Positions 24,001 through 34,662 of a DNA stretch of 64,000 nt are shown in pieces. The notes beneath the pieces were generated by a model that was not told the DNA's origin, searched no databases, and saw only the letters and a program-made list of their open reading frames with translations. The first letter of the stretch is position 1, and each line of letters starts with the position of its first letter. Source of the DNA: Enoplolaimus lenunculus (taxonomy: Eukaryota > Nematoda > Enoplea > Enoplida > Thoracostomopsidae); the NCBI GenBank assembly GCA_030248215.1, contig JASANG010003372.1, positions 1-64,000 on the forward strand. Reading direction: 5' to 3'. The position numbers were made by a program, and so were the translations under genes.

Positions 24001-27000
24001 TGATAGCTCGAGCTCTATGAGCCAGCCGCAAATCCATCATTGGTTGTCTTAAAATGAAGGCAATTTTGCGTTTAATATATTTTTAACAAAAACTATCACC
24101 AAACGGACGTTTCTGTACAAGAACTTTAAGAAACTGATAGCTCGAGCTCTATGAGCCAGCCGCAAATCCATCATTGGTTGTCTTAAAATGAAGGCAATTT
24201 TGCGTTTAATATATTTTTAACAACAACTATCACCAAACGGACGATTCTGTACAAGAACTTCAAGAAATTGATAGCTCGAGCTCTATGAACCGGCCTAATG
24301 CACACATTGGTTGTCTTAAAATTACGTCAATTTTGCGTTTAATATATTTTTAACAAAAACTATCACCAAACGGACGTTTCTGTACAAGACTTCAAGAAAT
24401 GATAGCTCGAGCTCTATGAACCGGCCACAAGCCCACATTGGTTGTCTTAAAATTACGTCAATTTTGCGTTTAATATATTTTTAACAAAAACTATCACCAA
24501 ACGGACGTTTCTGTACAATAACTTCAAGAAATGATAGCTCGAGCTCTATGAACCGGCCACAAGCCCACATTGGTTGTCTTAAAATTACGTCAATTTTGCG
24601 TTTAATATATTTTTAACAAAAACTATCACCAAACGGACGTTTCTGTACAAGAACTTTAAGAAACTGATAGCTCGAGCTCTATGAGCCAGCCGCAAATCCA
24701 TCATTGGTTGTCTTAAAATTACGTCAATTTTGCGTTTAATATATTTTTAACAAAAACTATCACCAAACGGACGTTTCTGTACAAGAACTTTAAGAAACTG
24801 ATAGCTCGAGCTCTATGAGCCAGCCGCAAATCCATCATTGGTTGTCTTAAAATGAAGGCAATTTTGCGTTTAATATATTTTTAACAAAAACTATCACCAA
24901 ACGGACGTTTCTGTACAAGAACTTCAAGAAATTGATAGCTCGAGCTCTATGAACCGGCCACAAGCCCACATTGGTTGTCTTAAAATTACGTCAATTTTGC
25001 GTTTAATATATTTTTAACAAAAACTATCACCAAACGGACGTTTCTGTACAAGAACTTCAAGAAATTGATAGCTCGAGCTCTATGAGCCAGCCGCAAATCC
25101 ATCATTGGTTGTCTTAAAATTACGTCAATTTTGCGTTTAATATATTTTTAACAAAAACTATCACCAAACGGACGTTTCTGTACAAGAACTTTAAGAAACT
25201 GATAGCTCGAGCTCTATGAGCCAGCCGCAAATCCATCATTGGTTGTCTTAAAATGAAGGCAATTTTGCGTTTAATATATTTTTAACAAAAACTATCACCA
25301 AACGGACGTTTCTGTACAAGAACTTTAAGAAACTGATAGCTCGAGCTCTATGAGCCAGCCGCAAATCCATCATTGGTTGTCTTAAAATGAAGGCAATTTT
25401 GCGTTTAATATATTTTTAACAAAAACTATCACCAAACGGACGTTTCTGTACAAGAACTTCAAGAAATTGATAGCTCGAGCTCTATGAACCGGCCACAAGC
25501 CCACATTGGTTGTCTTAAAATTACGTCAATTTTGCGTTTAATATATTTTTAACAAAAACTATCACCAAACGGACGTTTCTGTACAAGAACTTCAAGAAAT
25601 TGATAGCTCGAGCTCTATGAACCGGCCACAAGCCCACATTGGTTGTCTTAAAATTACGTCAATTTTGCGTTTAATATATTTTTAACAAAAACTATCACCA
25701 AACGGACGTTTCTGTACAAGAACTTCAAGAAATTGATAGCTCGAGCTCTATGAACCGGCCACAAGCCCACATTGGTTGTCTTAAAATTACGTCAATTTTG
25801 CGCTTAATATATTTTTAACAAAAACTGTCACCAAACGGACGTTTCTGTACAAGAACTTTAAGAAACTGATAGCTCGAGCTCTATGAGCCAGCCGCAAATC
25901 CATCATTGGTTGTCTTAAAATTACGTCAATTTTGCGTTTAATATATTTTTAACAAAAACTATCACCAAACGGACGTTTCTGTACAAGAACTTTAAGAAAC
26001 TGATAGCTCGAGCTCTATGAGCCAGCCGCAAATCCATCATTGGTTGTCTTAAAATGAAGGCAATTTTGCGTTTAATATATTTTTAACAAAAACTATCACC
26101 AAACGGACGTTTCTGTACAAGAACTTTAAGAAATTGATAGCTCGAGCTCTATGAACCGGCCACAAGCCCACATTGGTTGTCTTAAAATTACGTCAATTTT
26201 GCGTTTAATATATTTTTAACAAAAACTATCACCAAACGGACGTTTCTGTACAAGAACTTCAAGAAATTGATAGCTCGAGCTCTATGAACCGGCCACAAGC
26301 CCACATTGGTTGTCTTAAAATTACGTCAATTTTGCGTTTAATATATTTTTAACAAAAACTATCACCAAACGGACGTTTCTGTACAAGAACTTCAAGAAAT
26401 TGATAGCTCGAGCTCTATGAACCGGCCACAAGCCCACATTGGTTGTCTTAAAATTACGTCAATTTTGCGTTTAATATATTTTTAACAAAAACTATCACCA
26501 AACGAACGTTTCTGTACAAGAACTTCAAGAAATTGATAGCTCGAGCTCTATGAACCGGCCACAAGCCCACATTGGTTGTCTTAAAATTACGTCAATTTTG
26601 CGTTTAATATATTTTTAACAAAAACTATCACCAAACGGACGTTTCTGTACAAGAACTTTAAGAAACTGATAGCTCGAGCTCTATGAGCCAGCCGCAAATC
26701 CATCATTGGTTGTCTTAAAATGAAGGCAATTTTGCGTTTAATATATTTTTAACAAAAACTATCACCAAACGGACGTTTCTGTACAAGAACTTCAAGAAAT
26801 TGATAGCTCGAGCTCTATGAACCGGCCACAAGCCCACATTGGTTGTCTTAAAATTACGTCAATTTTGCGTTTAATATATTTTTAACAAAAACTATCACCA
26901 AACGGACGTTTCTGTACAAGAACTTCAAGAAATTGATAGCTCGAGCTCTATGAACCGGCCACAAGCCCACATTGGTTGTCTTAAAATTACGTCAATTTTG

Positions 27001-30000
27001 CGTTTAATATATTTTTAACAAAAACTATCACCAAACGGACGTTTCTGTACAAGAACTTTAAGAAACTGATAGCTCGAGCTCTATGAGCCAGCCGCAAATC
27101 CATCATTGGTTGTCTTAAAATTAAGACAATTTTGCGTTAAATACATTTCTAACAAAATATAGCACCAAATTTCAAATCCGCTGCTAATCCAAAAATGCTA
27201 AACCTGTAATCCACGCCTGAACGTTTCTTCTCCCAAGAAGTCGCGAGTCATTCGAAGTAGAGCAGATCCCTAAAATTTAAACTTTGAACAGACAGGGGCT
27301 GAATTTTTGCGGTCGTACTTAAGTATTGAGTTTGGTTTAAATTTATTACTTTAGGAAGGTACTTCTTAGAGAATACAGTATAGGGCAAGTCCGCAATACT
27401 TTGATGGGTCCATGCATTCTTAAGTATACAGAGTCTAACCAGTTGCATACGCATGTCGTCCACTCTTGCTCAAAAGCAAATCACAATATATATAAATGAA
27501 TAAATTGATATTGTCTATATGGTCTGTGTATAGAATAGATTCTGAAACCAAAATATCGATCAAAGTCTAATGCATAGTTTCAGCTTAATCCTAAACCTAA
27601 GCTTAAATCTAAGCCAAAGCTTACGCGAAAACCCACGCGGTACGAGGTCGTTTGCAGGTTTGTTCTAAAAATAGCAGCATTAAAATATGGCCGATGCTAA
27701 TTATAGTCACGGGTGTCCTCACGGGATGCATATGGGCGCCGTGCCCAAATTTGGCTGGTGCCCTCCAATTTGACTCGGTCTAAAAGTCAACAGTCTTAAA
27801 TTGTAGGGGTTCACAAAATTATTCGGTGCCCCCAAACATAATTTTCTGCGGACGCCTTTGATTATGGTGCGTGTCAACTAAGTAAGACATACAGACTTCG
27901 ACACTGAAATATTTACGCCGATTTACGCTCAGATTTCGGCTTATGGGTCGGCTTAGTGGACAGACACGGCCAATGTAAAGAACAGAGGCGGAACAGTATT
28001 ATAAGTGTATTCCTAAGCCTAAGCCTATGCCTACGCCTAAGCCTAAGCTTAACAATGAGCATATTCCTAAACCTTAGCTTAAACCTAAGCCTAAACCAAG
28101 CAGAAAAATTAGTCTAAAGCTTAACCTTACTCTATTGTAGTTTCACAGAAAAACGTTCCGCCACTAATCTTTACATGGGCCACTGACATTGAGCAGCCAG
28201 AGCGGTTACCTTTTGATATGTAATAACATCAAATAATTGCAAAATTTCTTCAGGATCATACGCTTCAGTTACTACGGCATGCGTTGAATTTAACGAATCC
28301 CATTTGAGTGGCTGAATGATATTTTCAGCGATATATGCATCTTCCTGTAAATTTCAAAATATAGGACAATTTAGGTGTAATTCAAACGAGGCAAAGGTAG
28401 CGGGGCCCTAGAAAAATTTTGCCAGCCCCCAAAGAAATCTTTTAGCACCGTTCGCTACGTTCCAAAATAACAGCTACCTATACGGTTCGGGCCCCAGATG
28501 GGTATTGAAAAAAACTGTTCGGTACCATGTCTTTCATATCTTCGACAACTCCAACTGAAACAAACGCCATAAAATGAGCAAATCCTTCATTGAGCCACAA
28601 ATCTGTCCACCATTTCATTGTTACATAGTTGCCGAACCACTGAAAATTAGCAAAAATATCACTTAATGACTGTGTTTTTGGGCGAACCGTTTTTACGTGG
28701 TACTACTACAGAGTAAGCTTGAGCTTTAGACTAACTTGTTGCGTATGCTTGGCGTAGTATTACACTTAGGTGTAAATCCATTCTTATGCTTAGGTTTAGG
28801 ATTAGGCTGCGGTTTGGACTTAGGAATATGCTTACGCTACTGTTGTAGCCCTGATTTTTACATCGGCCATTTTACTCTAACAACGAAAATAAATATATCA
28901 CCCCATCACTAGAGCCGCGACTTGTGTATTTTGGGCGTCCTTGGCTACAAAATGTGTTCCTTTATCTATCGAAGGGGCAGTAGTTTGTCAAAAACAAGAA
29001 ACACATAGGCAAAATATATAATGGCGGAAGAAAACGTGCGAGCGAAAAGTCGAAACGTGATACCGCAATGCTGAACCTGAACCGCTACGAAGCCTCAAAG
29101 TTTTATCAACTCGGATCGTGGATCGGCTTTGCGGCTCATGTTACTTTTAGGACCGTCCCGGTTTCTGGTGGGTCTGTAAAAAAGTAGGATTACAGTCTAG
29201 ACTACATTTTTATGCTTAGACTTAGGCTTAGGCTTAGGTTTAGGCTCAGGAATACGAATACGCTTAATCTACTGTTACGGCCCTAAAAGTAACAATCGCC
29301 GGCTTTGCCGTGTGTTCCAAGGTAGCCATCCCATAAGGAAAGAGCAGTGCTGTACGCGCTGATTGACCGAAAAATGCCACTAATGTCTAGCACACGCGTC
29401 AGGGATTCTTATTGTTAGACAGAAAAGTGATTTGTTGGTTGTTGAAATTATATATTTTTCAAAACAATTCCGAAAGGTAACGCCCCCCCCCGCGTTTAGC
29501 CACTTCTGGCATCGGCGCCACAGGCAACAGTGGTACTTACCTGATGAGCAACTTCATGAGCAACAATAGTAGCAACACCTTTCTTGCGTTCGAGCGTATC
29601 TTTGTTCGGATCATAGAGCATTGCAGTTTCTCGATACGTCACCAAACCCCAATTTTCCATTGCGCCATGACTGAAATCAGGCACTGCGATAAAATCTGAA
29701 ATTAAAATTTTATTAGAGCTGAATGTATCCGAACGCACACTAGCGTTCATCTAAAGGCACCAAGGTTCAACCCATCAAGAATAACTTTACCCCCTATACA
29801 AAAGTTTCAACTTTAATACCAAAATCCGCTGCTCAAAATTTTTGTTATGTTCTCGTAGAATACTAAGTTGTCTACAAGCCTGAATATAATCACAAAGAAA
29901 GATCAACACGAAAATATGAGTTGGTTTAATTAGAGTTTTCTATGCTTCACTCAGTTCAATCTGTAATTTACATGAAAATAGCTGTTAACAGTAGCAGCAG

Positions 30001-33000
30001 ACATACACGAAATATAGCACTGAAACGCACCGCCTGGGATGTACACCTTATATTTATTGAGTTTAGCAACATTGGCCATTCCTTGCAGTAAGTATTAACA
30101 CTAATTATTCGAAGAAATGATTGAAATCAACCAAAAACGTACCGCATTTTTTCAACGAGTAAGGAATTCCAAAATACTCTGAGAAGTAATCGAACGTTTT
30201 GACGCCCATTTCTAACGCGTAGTCTACTTGATGAATGGCGTTCGGCCGTGAATGTGCGCGCAACTGCAACAACACTAACAGAACTGAATCAAGGCAAGTA
30301 TGACTCAATTTGGCCTAATTTGATTTTATATAACAATTGCGAATTTCTCATGAATTAATTGCAGCTGCAAGTTCTTCGAACGAATTTTTTTTAAAACTTG
30401 AAGCTTTCAGCTGCAAGAAACAGTCACGCGTAAAGAAGGCTCTACTCGAAATTTCTTGACTTGAAAGCGTTTTCATAATGATACAATTTTATTTAATGCT
30501 TAAAAATGAAAATCAAGCCACGGCACAATCGCCATAGACTACGAGAAACCAAACAGGCTTGATACGTGACTTAATTCAAGCTTTTAGAATAAATTCAAAT
30601 AGTCTGAATTAATTCAGAAGTGCTCAACATATCTGCTGATTCGCCACTCGAAACACAGGTGCAAGAAATGAAAGCGACTTGCAACTGCGTTTACACGTGC
30701 GAATTATATTTAATAGCACGAATTCCAGTGATTAATTTACAGCTGCAAGAATTTCAAAGCTGTTATGCGACCAAACTTGTACATGCAAATTGCATGGGCA
30801 AGTTTTTGCGGCAAAAACTTATACGTGTGAATAGGGCTTAACAAGTTAATCAACGTTAACATTGCTTGGTGCGTACCGTATGTTAAGCTCGAAGTTACAC
30901 TAAGTAAAAACATTAAAACACACAAAAACCAAAAAAAATAATGTTTAAGTGTGACTGAAATTTTAAGCACAAATGAATAAATAATTAAATAAATGAATAA
31001 ATAAACATGAGTTACCACAATTCCTGATCCGGTGACACGTTCGTGGAAATGAAAATCGGAAATAACGTACGCGACTAAGTAGGATGACATCCGTACACTT
31101 GTTGCATAATAGTCCGCTACCCATTCGCTATCTCTGAAAAAGAGATTTTAAAAAATTAGGCAAATAAATAATGTTTTCTTAAATTAAGAAAATTACAACA
31201 ATTGGTAAGCACTGGACAGTTTCAAGTTCAACCTTATTTCTAACACAGTTCAATTTTTGATTTTAGCAGTAAATCATTCCATAATTTTTAAATTCTGATA
31301 AAAAGAGACTACAATTAATACATAGTCTCAATATTATATATAACGCAAAATTGACGTTGCATCTGGAAGCAAAAATACACCGGCCGCAGTGTAGAGCAGA
31401 GATGTGACAAAATGTTCCCGGCTCAAAGAACAATTTATAGCAATTTTGTGGACATATTTCTGCATCTAAAGGTAGACAAATTTGTAGAAAGTCTGGAAAA
31501 AGTGACGGCGAGAACTCCCAGAGTCTGTGGCAAAAGTCTACCGGAACCGGAAGAAAGACCGGATGCACCAATTGTGGTTACGTACATATTTCGAGACGTC
31601 ATACGTTCCATGTTCGACAAACTACGAAACTGTTTGCGTCTAATTATGGTTATTGTATAATTAGCTTTATATCGCGGTTCGTCAAAACACGGAAATGCCA
31701 TGCGAGCGTCGGCTACTTCGAATTGAGTGACAGCCAAAAACCTAGAAAGATATCCAAACTTATATACGGTTTTTATTCGCAAATACAAATTTTTGCAATT
31801 GCAATTTGAAAATAAAACTAGCATTTGCAATTTACAACTGCAACTACTGTAGTGACCCGAATAAAAGGGGAGGGGTGACTGATATTTATTTTGCAACTTT
31901 AAAGGGTACCCTCAACCTTGTTTTTATAATCTTTTTGGGCTGAACTGACTTGCTCTGAACCGAATCATTTTTGTTGATTGTCATGTCCGTTACTCTTTTC
32001 TCTGGATTTAATCAACTTTATACGGGTAGACTTAGTATCTGTCACGTATTTGAGTCGTCCTGTCTATTCTTCTGCTTTGGTCTCTGCTACGGACTGTAAT
32101 TAGCAGCTATGTGCTCTATTCAGTGTCGAACTCTAATTAGTGATACAGACTCCTATTGATTTGGGTATCAAAATTGGGACACTCCTCCTATTACCCCCAT
32201 TTATACGAGTCACTACAGTATTTGCAGATACTGAGATTTTAGTTTGAATTTTGACTAAAAAGTTTTACAATAAAGTCGCAACTGCTGCAATTATACTACA
32301 TAAACAAATCAAAGTTGATTTAACAATTTTACAAAATCCGATATGTCTTGCGTGAACTGAAGTCACCCACAGCCTACATGTGGCGTAACGAGTGATTTTA
32401 TTGCGGGCCTATAACTCAACGACTCCATCACACAAACAATCGTCTTGAAATTTTAAGACAATTACTGTCTTAAATTTTCAAGACTAAAATGTCTGAAATT
32501 TAAGACATTAATGATCCATATTTGTTAGAAACAAAAAAGTATGAAATTCAACACATTTATGTCTGGAGTCAATATTAACGCATCAATTGTCTTCAATTTC
32601 GCACAATATGTCTTGAATATTAGACAATTTGTTCTGTGTAAATAAAAAAAGAACTTTTACGGGCGTAGTGATTCAAGAGCTTGTTCTAATGTCACTAAAA
32701 ATGTGTCTCGTCTTTTAAATATATCTCAGTGTTTATCCCTTTTCGTTGCTGTATATATACGGCCCCGTAGCCTACACTCTTCTACACTTAGAACTATTGA
32801 TGCGATTCACTACTCACCTAAACAATTTAGAATTATTCATTACCAAAAATTAGCATTTTTCTTACCGCGTTTTGAATTCAAGTGGTAACTCATACGAGCT
32901 CAAATAAAAGCCACGACCGCCTTTTCCAATCGGACCTTTAAAATTGTATAGATCAACCTGATACCAGTACCCTGATTGAAACGGAGTAACTCCGTTATCT

Positions 33001-33647
33001 GTATTACTCTCTTCATCAAGAGTAACATTAATAATAATCCTGTCAACAGGCGCTTGTTCAACACTCGTCACCAAAATACGTGCGCGTGCGCTCACATTGA
33101 CGCAATTAATTGTTATTTGTTGCGGCAAAATTGGCAACAGCGTTCTTGCGTGCAGATGCAGTTGTGAAGTATTAGCAATACATCGTATCAGAATGCTAAC
33201 GTTTCCTATAAACGTTAAATTTGTTGCATTATTTAAGGCTAAAAATGGTTGAATAGTAAGCCAGTATTGTTCCGGAAGAAAACTTGACGGCAGGATATAG
33301 TCAGTGCTTGATTTCTGTTCGGTTCGTTTTGTCGTGTCCACCTGGTTTTTGGAGATCGGATGTTTTTCTGGTTTCAAGTACCTGTGCTGCTCCGAGTCAG
33401 AGCACGGGCAAGATTGTTGAGTTGAGTTGACGGCAACGAGTTCACACGCCCCTTGAGTCCCTTGTCGTTCGACGAGAAAGAATGCAACAACTCCTATCAG
33501 AGTACATGCGAGCAGAATTACCAATCCAGCAAGTACTCCAAGTATAACAACGGAACGTTTTGATTCGGTTTTATCTCTATATTTGTTATTACTGTTATTA
33601 TTATTATTGTTGTTGTTGTTATTGTTATACGAGTCAACATTATACAT
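13898..33647 (-). CDS. Aminopeptidase N-like M1 metallopeptidase (type II membrane), about 20 exons
   Basis: Zinc aminopeptidase that removes N-terminal residues from peptides, predicted as a cell-surface ectoenzyme. Exons in transcript order: 33,647-32,866; 31,741-31,586; 31,133-31,016; 30,263-30,143; 29,695-29,541; 28,639-28,526; 28,344-28,210; 27,269-27,204; 22,759-22,694; 22,073-21,889; 21,397-21,300; 19,926-19,796; 19,255-19,200; 18,762-18,615; 18,002-17,923; (sixteenth not found); 16,112-15,942; 15,433-15,293; 14,640-14,571; 14,104-13,898. All introns are GT-AG and phases agree. The visible protein is 999 residues, or about 1,036 with a 37-codon exon 16 like that of the paralogue. Seen: an 11-Asn tract (8-18), an anchor helix (33-59), [13 protein letters not shown] (403-407), HEVAH (439-443), third zinc ligand Glu462 and proton-donor Tyr525 (VITYQKG), then the C-terminal ERAP1_C-like helical domain with GFYRVNYD. 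The active site is complete, so it should be functional if exon 16 exists or is dispensable. Many Asn-X-Ser/Thr sites fit an extracellular domain. Confidence 0.95.
14969..15118. mobile_element. TTAGGC-bearing MITE (family C), short copy in intron 18
   Basis: GGCCCATGTTGCTTTTTGGG on the left, a reduced TTAGGC core, and an eroded right end ATAAAAGTAATATT. Likely old. Confidence 0.6.
15942..16112 (-). CDS. Exon 17 of the first aminopeptidase
   Basis: 171 nt, acceptor tatag, donor gtaagt, identical in length and phase to the paralogue exon at 56,282-56,452. Shared residues include TVLREGG and LLQSLGCTR. It lies in the helical C-terminal domain. Confidence 0.93.
16588..16789. mobile_element. TTAGGC-bearing MITE (family C), well preserved
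   Basis: GGCCAATGTTACTTTAAGGGG to CCCTGAAAGTAACATGGGCC. Two blocks of perfect GCCTAA repeats flank GCGTTGCAAAAATG. The flanking ATTCATA on both sides is a target duplication of at least seven bases. Confidence 0.9.
17615..17807. mobile_element. TTAGGC-bearing MITE (family C) in intron 15
   Basis: The right end GGCCCTATTCCATACATTGGCC is clear; the left end (TTGTAAACATAGGAGCGG) is eroded. The core is degenerate TTAGGC with CTTACG variants. Confidence 0.7.
18012..18059. repeat. (AAT)n microsatellite beside a splice acceptor
   Basis: About 16 AAT units starting 10 nt upstream of exon 15 of the first aminopeptidase (minus strand), so the transcript reads (ATT)n just before the acceptor. The next 120 bp or so (18,062-18,182) hold a short minus-strand open frame that could be a transposon 3' end with a trinucleotide tail; this is unproven. 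Confidence 0.85.
19405..19625. mobile_element. MITE family B in intron 12
   Basis: GGCCCCTATTCTCAAATGTGT to ACACATTTCAGAATATGGACCC, inverted ends. The internal AATTCGGCACATTTTTTGATC region matches the other full copies. Confidence 0.8.
20930..21200. repeat. TTAAACT-rich repeat (family N, copy 1) in intron 11
   Basis: Built from TTAAACTAACT and CTAGATTAATTAAGCTAAC words. 34,304-34,662 is an inverted copy of the same sequence (shared AATTTGAAATATGNC and AGTGTTAAACTAACTTTCTAG words). Confidence 0.6.
21580..21640 (+). repeat. tRNA-derived SINE head
   Basis: A-box-like GTGGCCCAGTGG (21,581-21,592) and B-box-like GGTTTCGATTC (21,624-21,634) at tRNA-like spacing. The ends do not pair as a tRNA acceptor stem. 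Confidence 0.5.
21690..21868. repeat. AT-only tandem repeat of about 30 bp units
   Basis: Five to six diverged units of the form GAAAAATTTAATTTTAAAA plus a TTTTTTAAAA tail. The array ends about 20 nt beyond the donor of exon 10, so the transcript has long T-rich runs there. Confidence 0.75.
22898..27168. repeat. 134-bp satellite, about 32 units, filling intron 8
   Basis: Exact 134-bp spacing of ACGGACGTTTCTGTACAAG (for example 23,031, 23,165, 23,299). Each unit has the palindrome AGCTCGAGCT. Two main types occur: A (CTTTAAGAAACTG with GAGCCAGCCGCAAATCC) and B (CTTCAAGAAATTG with GAACCGGCCACAAGCCC). A second variable site is TTACGTCAA versus TGAAGGCAA. Units 2-9 are nearly all A; later units mix A and B, and some are A/B chimeras. 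No frame is open across units. The edge lies 36 bp from exon 8. The last unit (27,035-27,168) is the most diverged. Confidence 0.97.
27968..28182. mobile_element. TTAGGC-bearing MITE (family C) next to exon 7
   Basis: GGCCAATGTAAAGAACAGAGG to CTAATCTTTACATGGGCC. Three GCCTAA blocks. The flanks (ACAGACAC and ACTGACAT) agree at six of eight bases. It ends 27 nt from the donor of exon 7. Confidence 0.85.
28526..28639 (-). CDS. Exon 6 of the first aminopeptidase: third zinc ligand
   Basis: Acceptor ttttcag, donor gtaccg. It starts [11 protein letters not shown] immediately after HEVAHQ of exon 5 and holds NEGFA, whose Glu462 is the third zinc ligand, 18 residues after the second His. The intron therefore splits the zinc site right after HEXXHQ. 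Confidence 0.96.
28680..28868. mobile_element. TTAGGC-bearing MITE (family C), eroded left end
   Basis: The right end CCCTGATTTTTACATCGGCC is clear. The left end begins near GGGCGAACCGTTTTTACG. It lies about 40 nt upstream (transcript sense) of exon 6. Confidence 0.7.
29133..29301. mobile_element. TTAGGC-bearing MITE (family C) in intron 5
   Basis: GGCTCATGTTACTTTTAGGACC to CCCTAAAAGTAACAATCGCC, with a perfect TTAGGCTTAGGCTTAGG core. Confidence 0.8.
29541..29695 (-). CDS. Exon 5 of the first aminopeptidase: GAMEN and HEXXH
   Basis: Acceptor aatttcag, donor gtaagt. It encodes [18 protein letters not shown] and ends [14 protein letters not shown] binds the substrate N-terminus and HEXXH supplies two zinc ligands and the catalytic Glu440 (family knowledge). 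The best single proof of family membership in the window. Confidence 0.98.
31586..31741 (-). CDS. Exon 2 of the first aminopeptidase
   Basis: Begins [22 protein letters not shown], the hallmark of the M1 N-terminal domain, immediately continuing the [11 protein letters not shown] end of exon 1. Donor gtacgt, phase 2. Confidence 0.96.
31847..32218. mobile_element. TA-flanked MITE with CTGTAGTGACCC ends (family J) in intron 1
   Basis: TA, CTGTAGTGACCCGAATAAAA at one end and CGAGTCACTACAG, TA at the other. Same family as 38,276-38,674 and the piece starting at 62,126. The TA duplication points to a Tc1/mariner-type origin (inference). Confidence 0.8.
32440..32642. repeat. TGTCTTAAATTT/AGACA repeat element (family E)
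   Basis: Clusters of inverted and direct GTCTTGAAATTTTAAGAC words. The same family is at 54,945-55,209. Short near-palindromes recur about every 20-30 bp. Confidence 0.6.
32866..33647 (-). CDS. Exon 1 of the first aminopeptidase: anchor and start of ectodomain
   Basis: ATG at 33,645-33,647, 260 codons plus two bases, donor gtaaga. A short cytoplasmic tail with 11 consecutive Asn (AAY codons) and basic KRS is followed by an uninterrupted helix (residues 33-59), a Ser/Thr/charged stalk to about 120, then the M1 N-terminal domain from [11 protein letters not shown]. Positive residues before the helix give the type II orientation. Confidence 0.92.
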
Positions 33648-34303
33648 TAGTTCAGGAATTTGTAGGCAATGTTGAATATAGGCTAATCAATGGAAAGGCA
33701 GTAAAAAGCGCTGATGTGAGCTCTTTGTATCTGGATGTCATTTGTATAACGATTTCCTGAAACGAAATTTTAATAATTCAAACAGCTCTGATGATGTCAT
33801 GATTATATTCTCAACGAATTCCCGACAATTCGACGTCCCACAACGTGTCGCCCAACAGTATTCTAAAGCCAATGAATAAATTTAAGCATATCCTAAGCCT
33901 AAGCATAATCATAAAAGCACAGTGGTAGTCGACAAAATGTCGAGTAGACGAAATTTCGAATTACAAGTAGTCGAACAACGAATTGTCGTGATTCCATTAT
34001 CAACTGTGTGTAGCACCTCATCTCTAAGGTTGGCGATATCAGTTGTTACTGCTTCAACAACAGTGAAATATTGAACATTGCAAAAGTCGACGTTAAACTA
34101 AAGTATATGGAAACAAACGTTGATTCAGTTCAACTATTAATAAAACCTTCTGTCTGGTGAGGAAATATTTGCTACTGCTCATATTGTTAGTATATGCTGT
34201 ATAATGATGCTAACCATTTCAATTGCTGATTTGTTTTTTGGCACCATTCAAGCTTAAGAGTTACAGCTTTGGTTGGCCACGTTCGGGTAGCTATCCTCTA
34301 ATC

Positions 34304-34662
34304 CTCTAAACAACTTAAACTTAAGCTATAGCTTAACTAAACTTGAATATTAGTTAAAGTAAAACTCAAATATCTGGAGTTACTAAACTAGAATTTCAAG
34401 TTTAAACTAATTTATTTTTAAGTTTAAGTTAAGCTAATTTATTTTTAAGTTAAATGCGAATTTAAGCTTAGCTGATTTTTGGTTTAAGGTGTGAATGCTG
34501 CTCTGAAACTATGTCGTTTTTAGCATTCATTAAGTTTAGATTAAATTTAAAATATGGCATATTTGAAATGAATTTAAGGGCAACCTACTAGTTGGTTTGG
34601 TTAATCTAGAAAGTTAGTTTAACACTGGAAAATTAGCATAAGCTTAAATCGAGTTAGTCTAT
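34304..34662. repeat. TTAAACT-rich repeat (family N, copy 2, inverted)
   Basis: Reverse-oriented relative of 20,930-21,200. It contains CTAGAAAGTTAGTTTAACACTGG and many AAGTTTAA words. Confidence 0.6.

Noticed and set aside
22898-27168. Regularly spaced repeats as a CRISPR array or a repeat-protein exon
   Set aside because: Whole 134-bp units repeat without variable spacers, stops occur in every frame, and the context is a eukaryotic intron.
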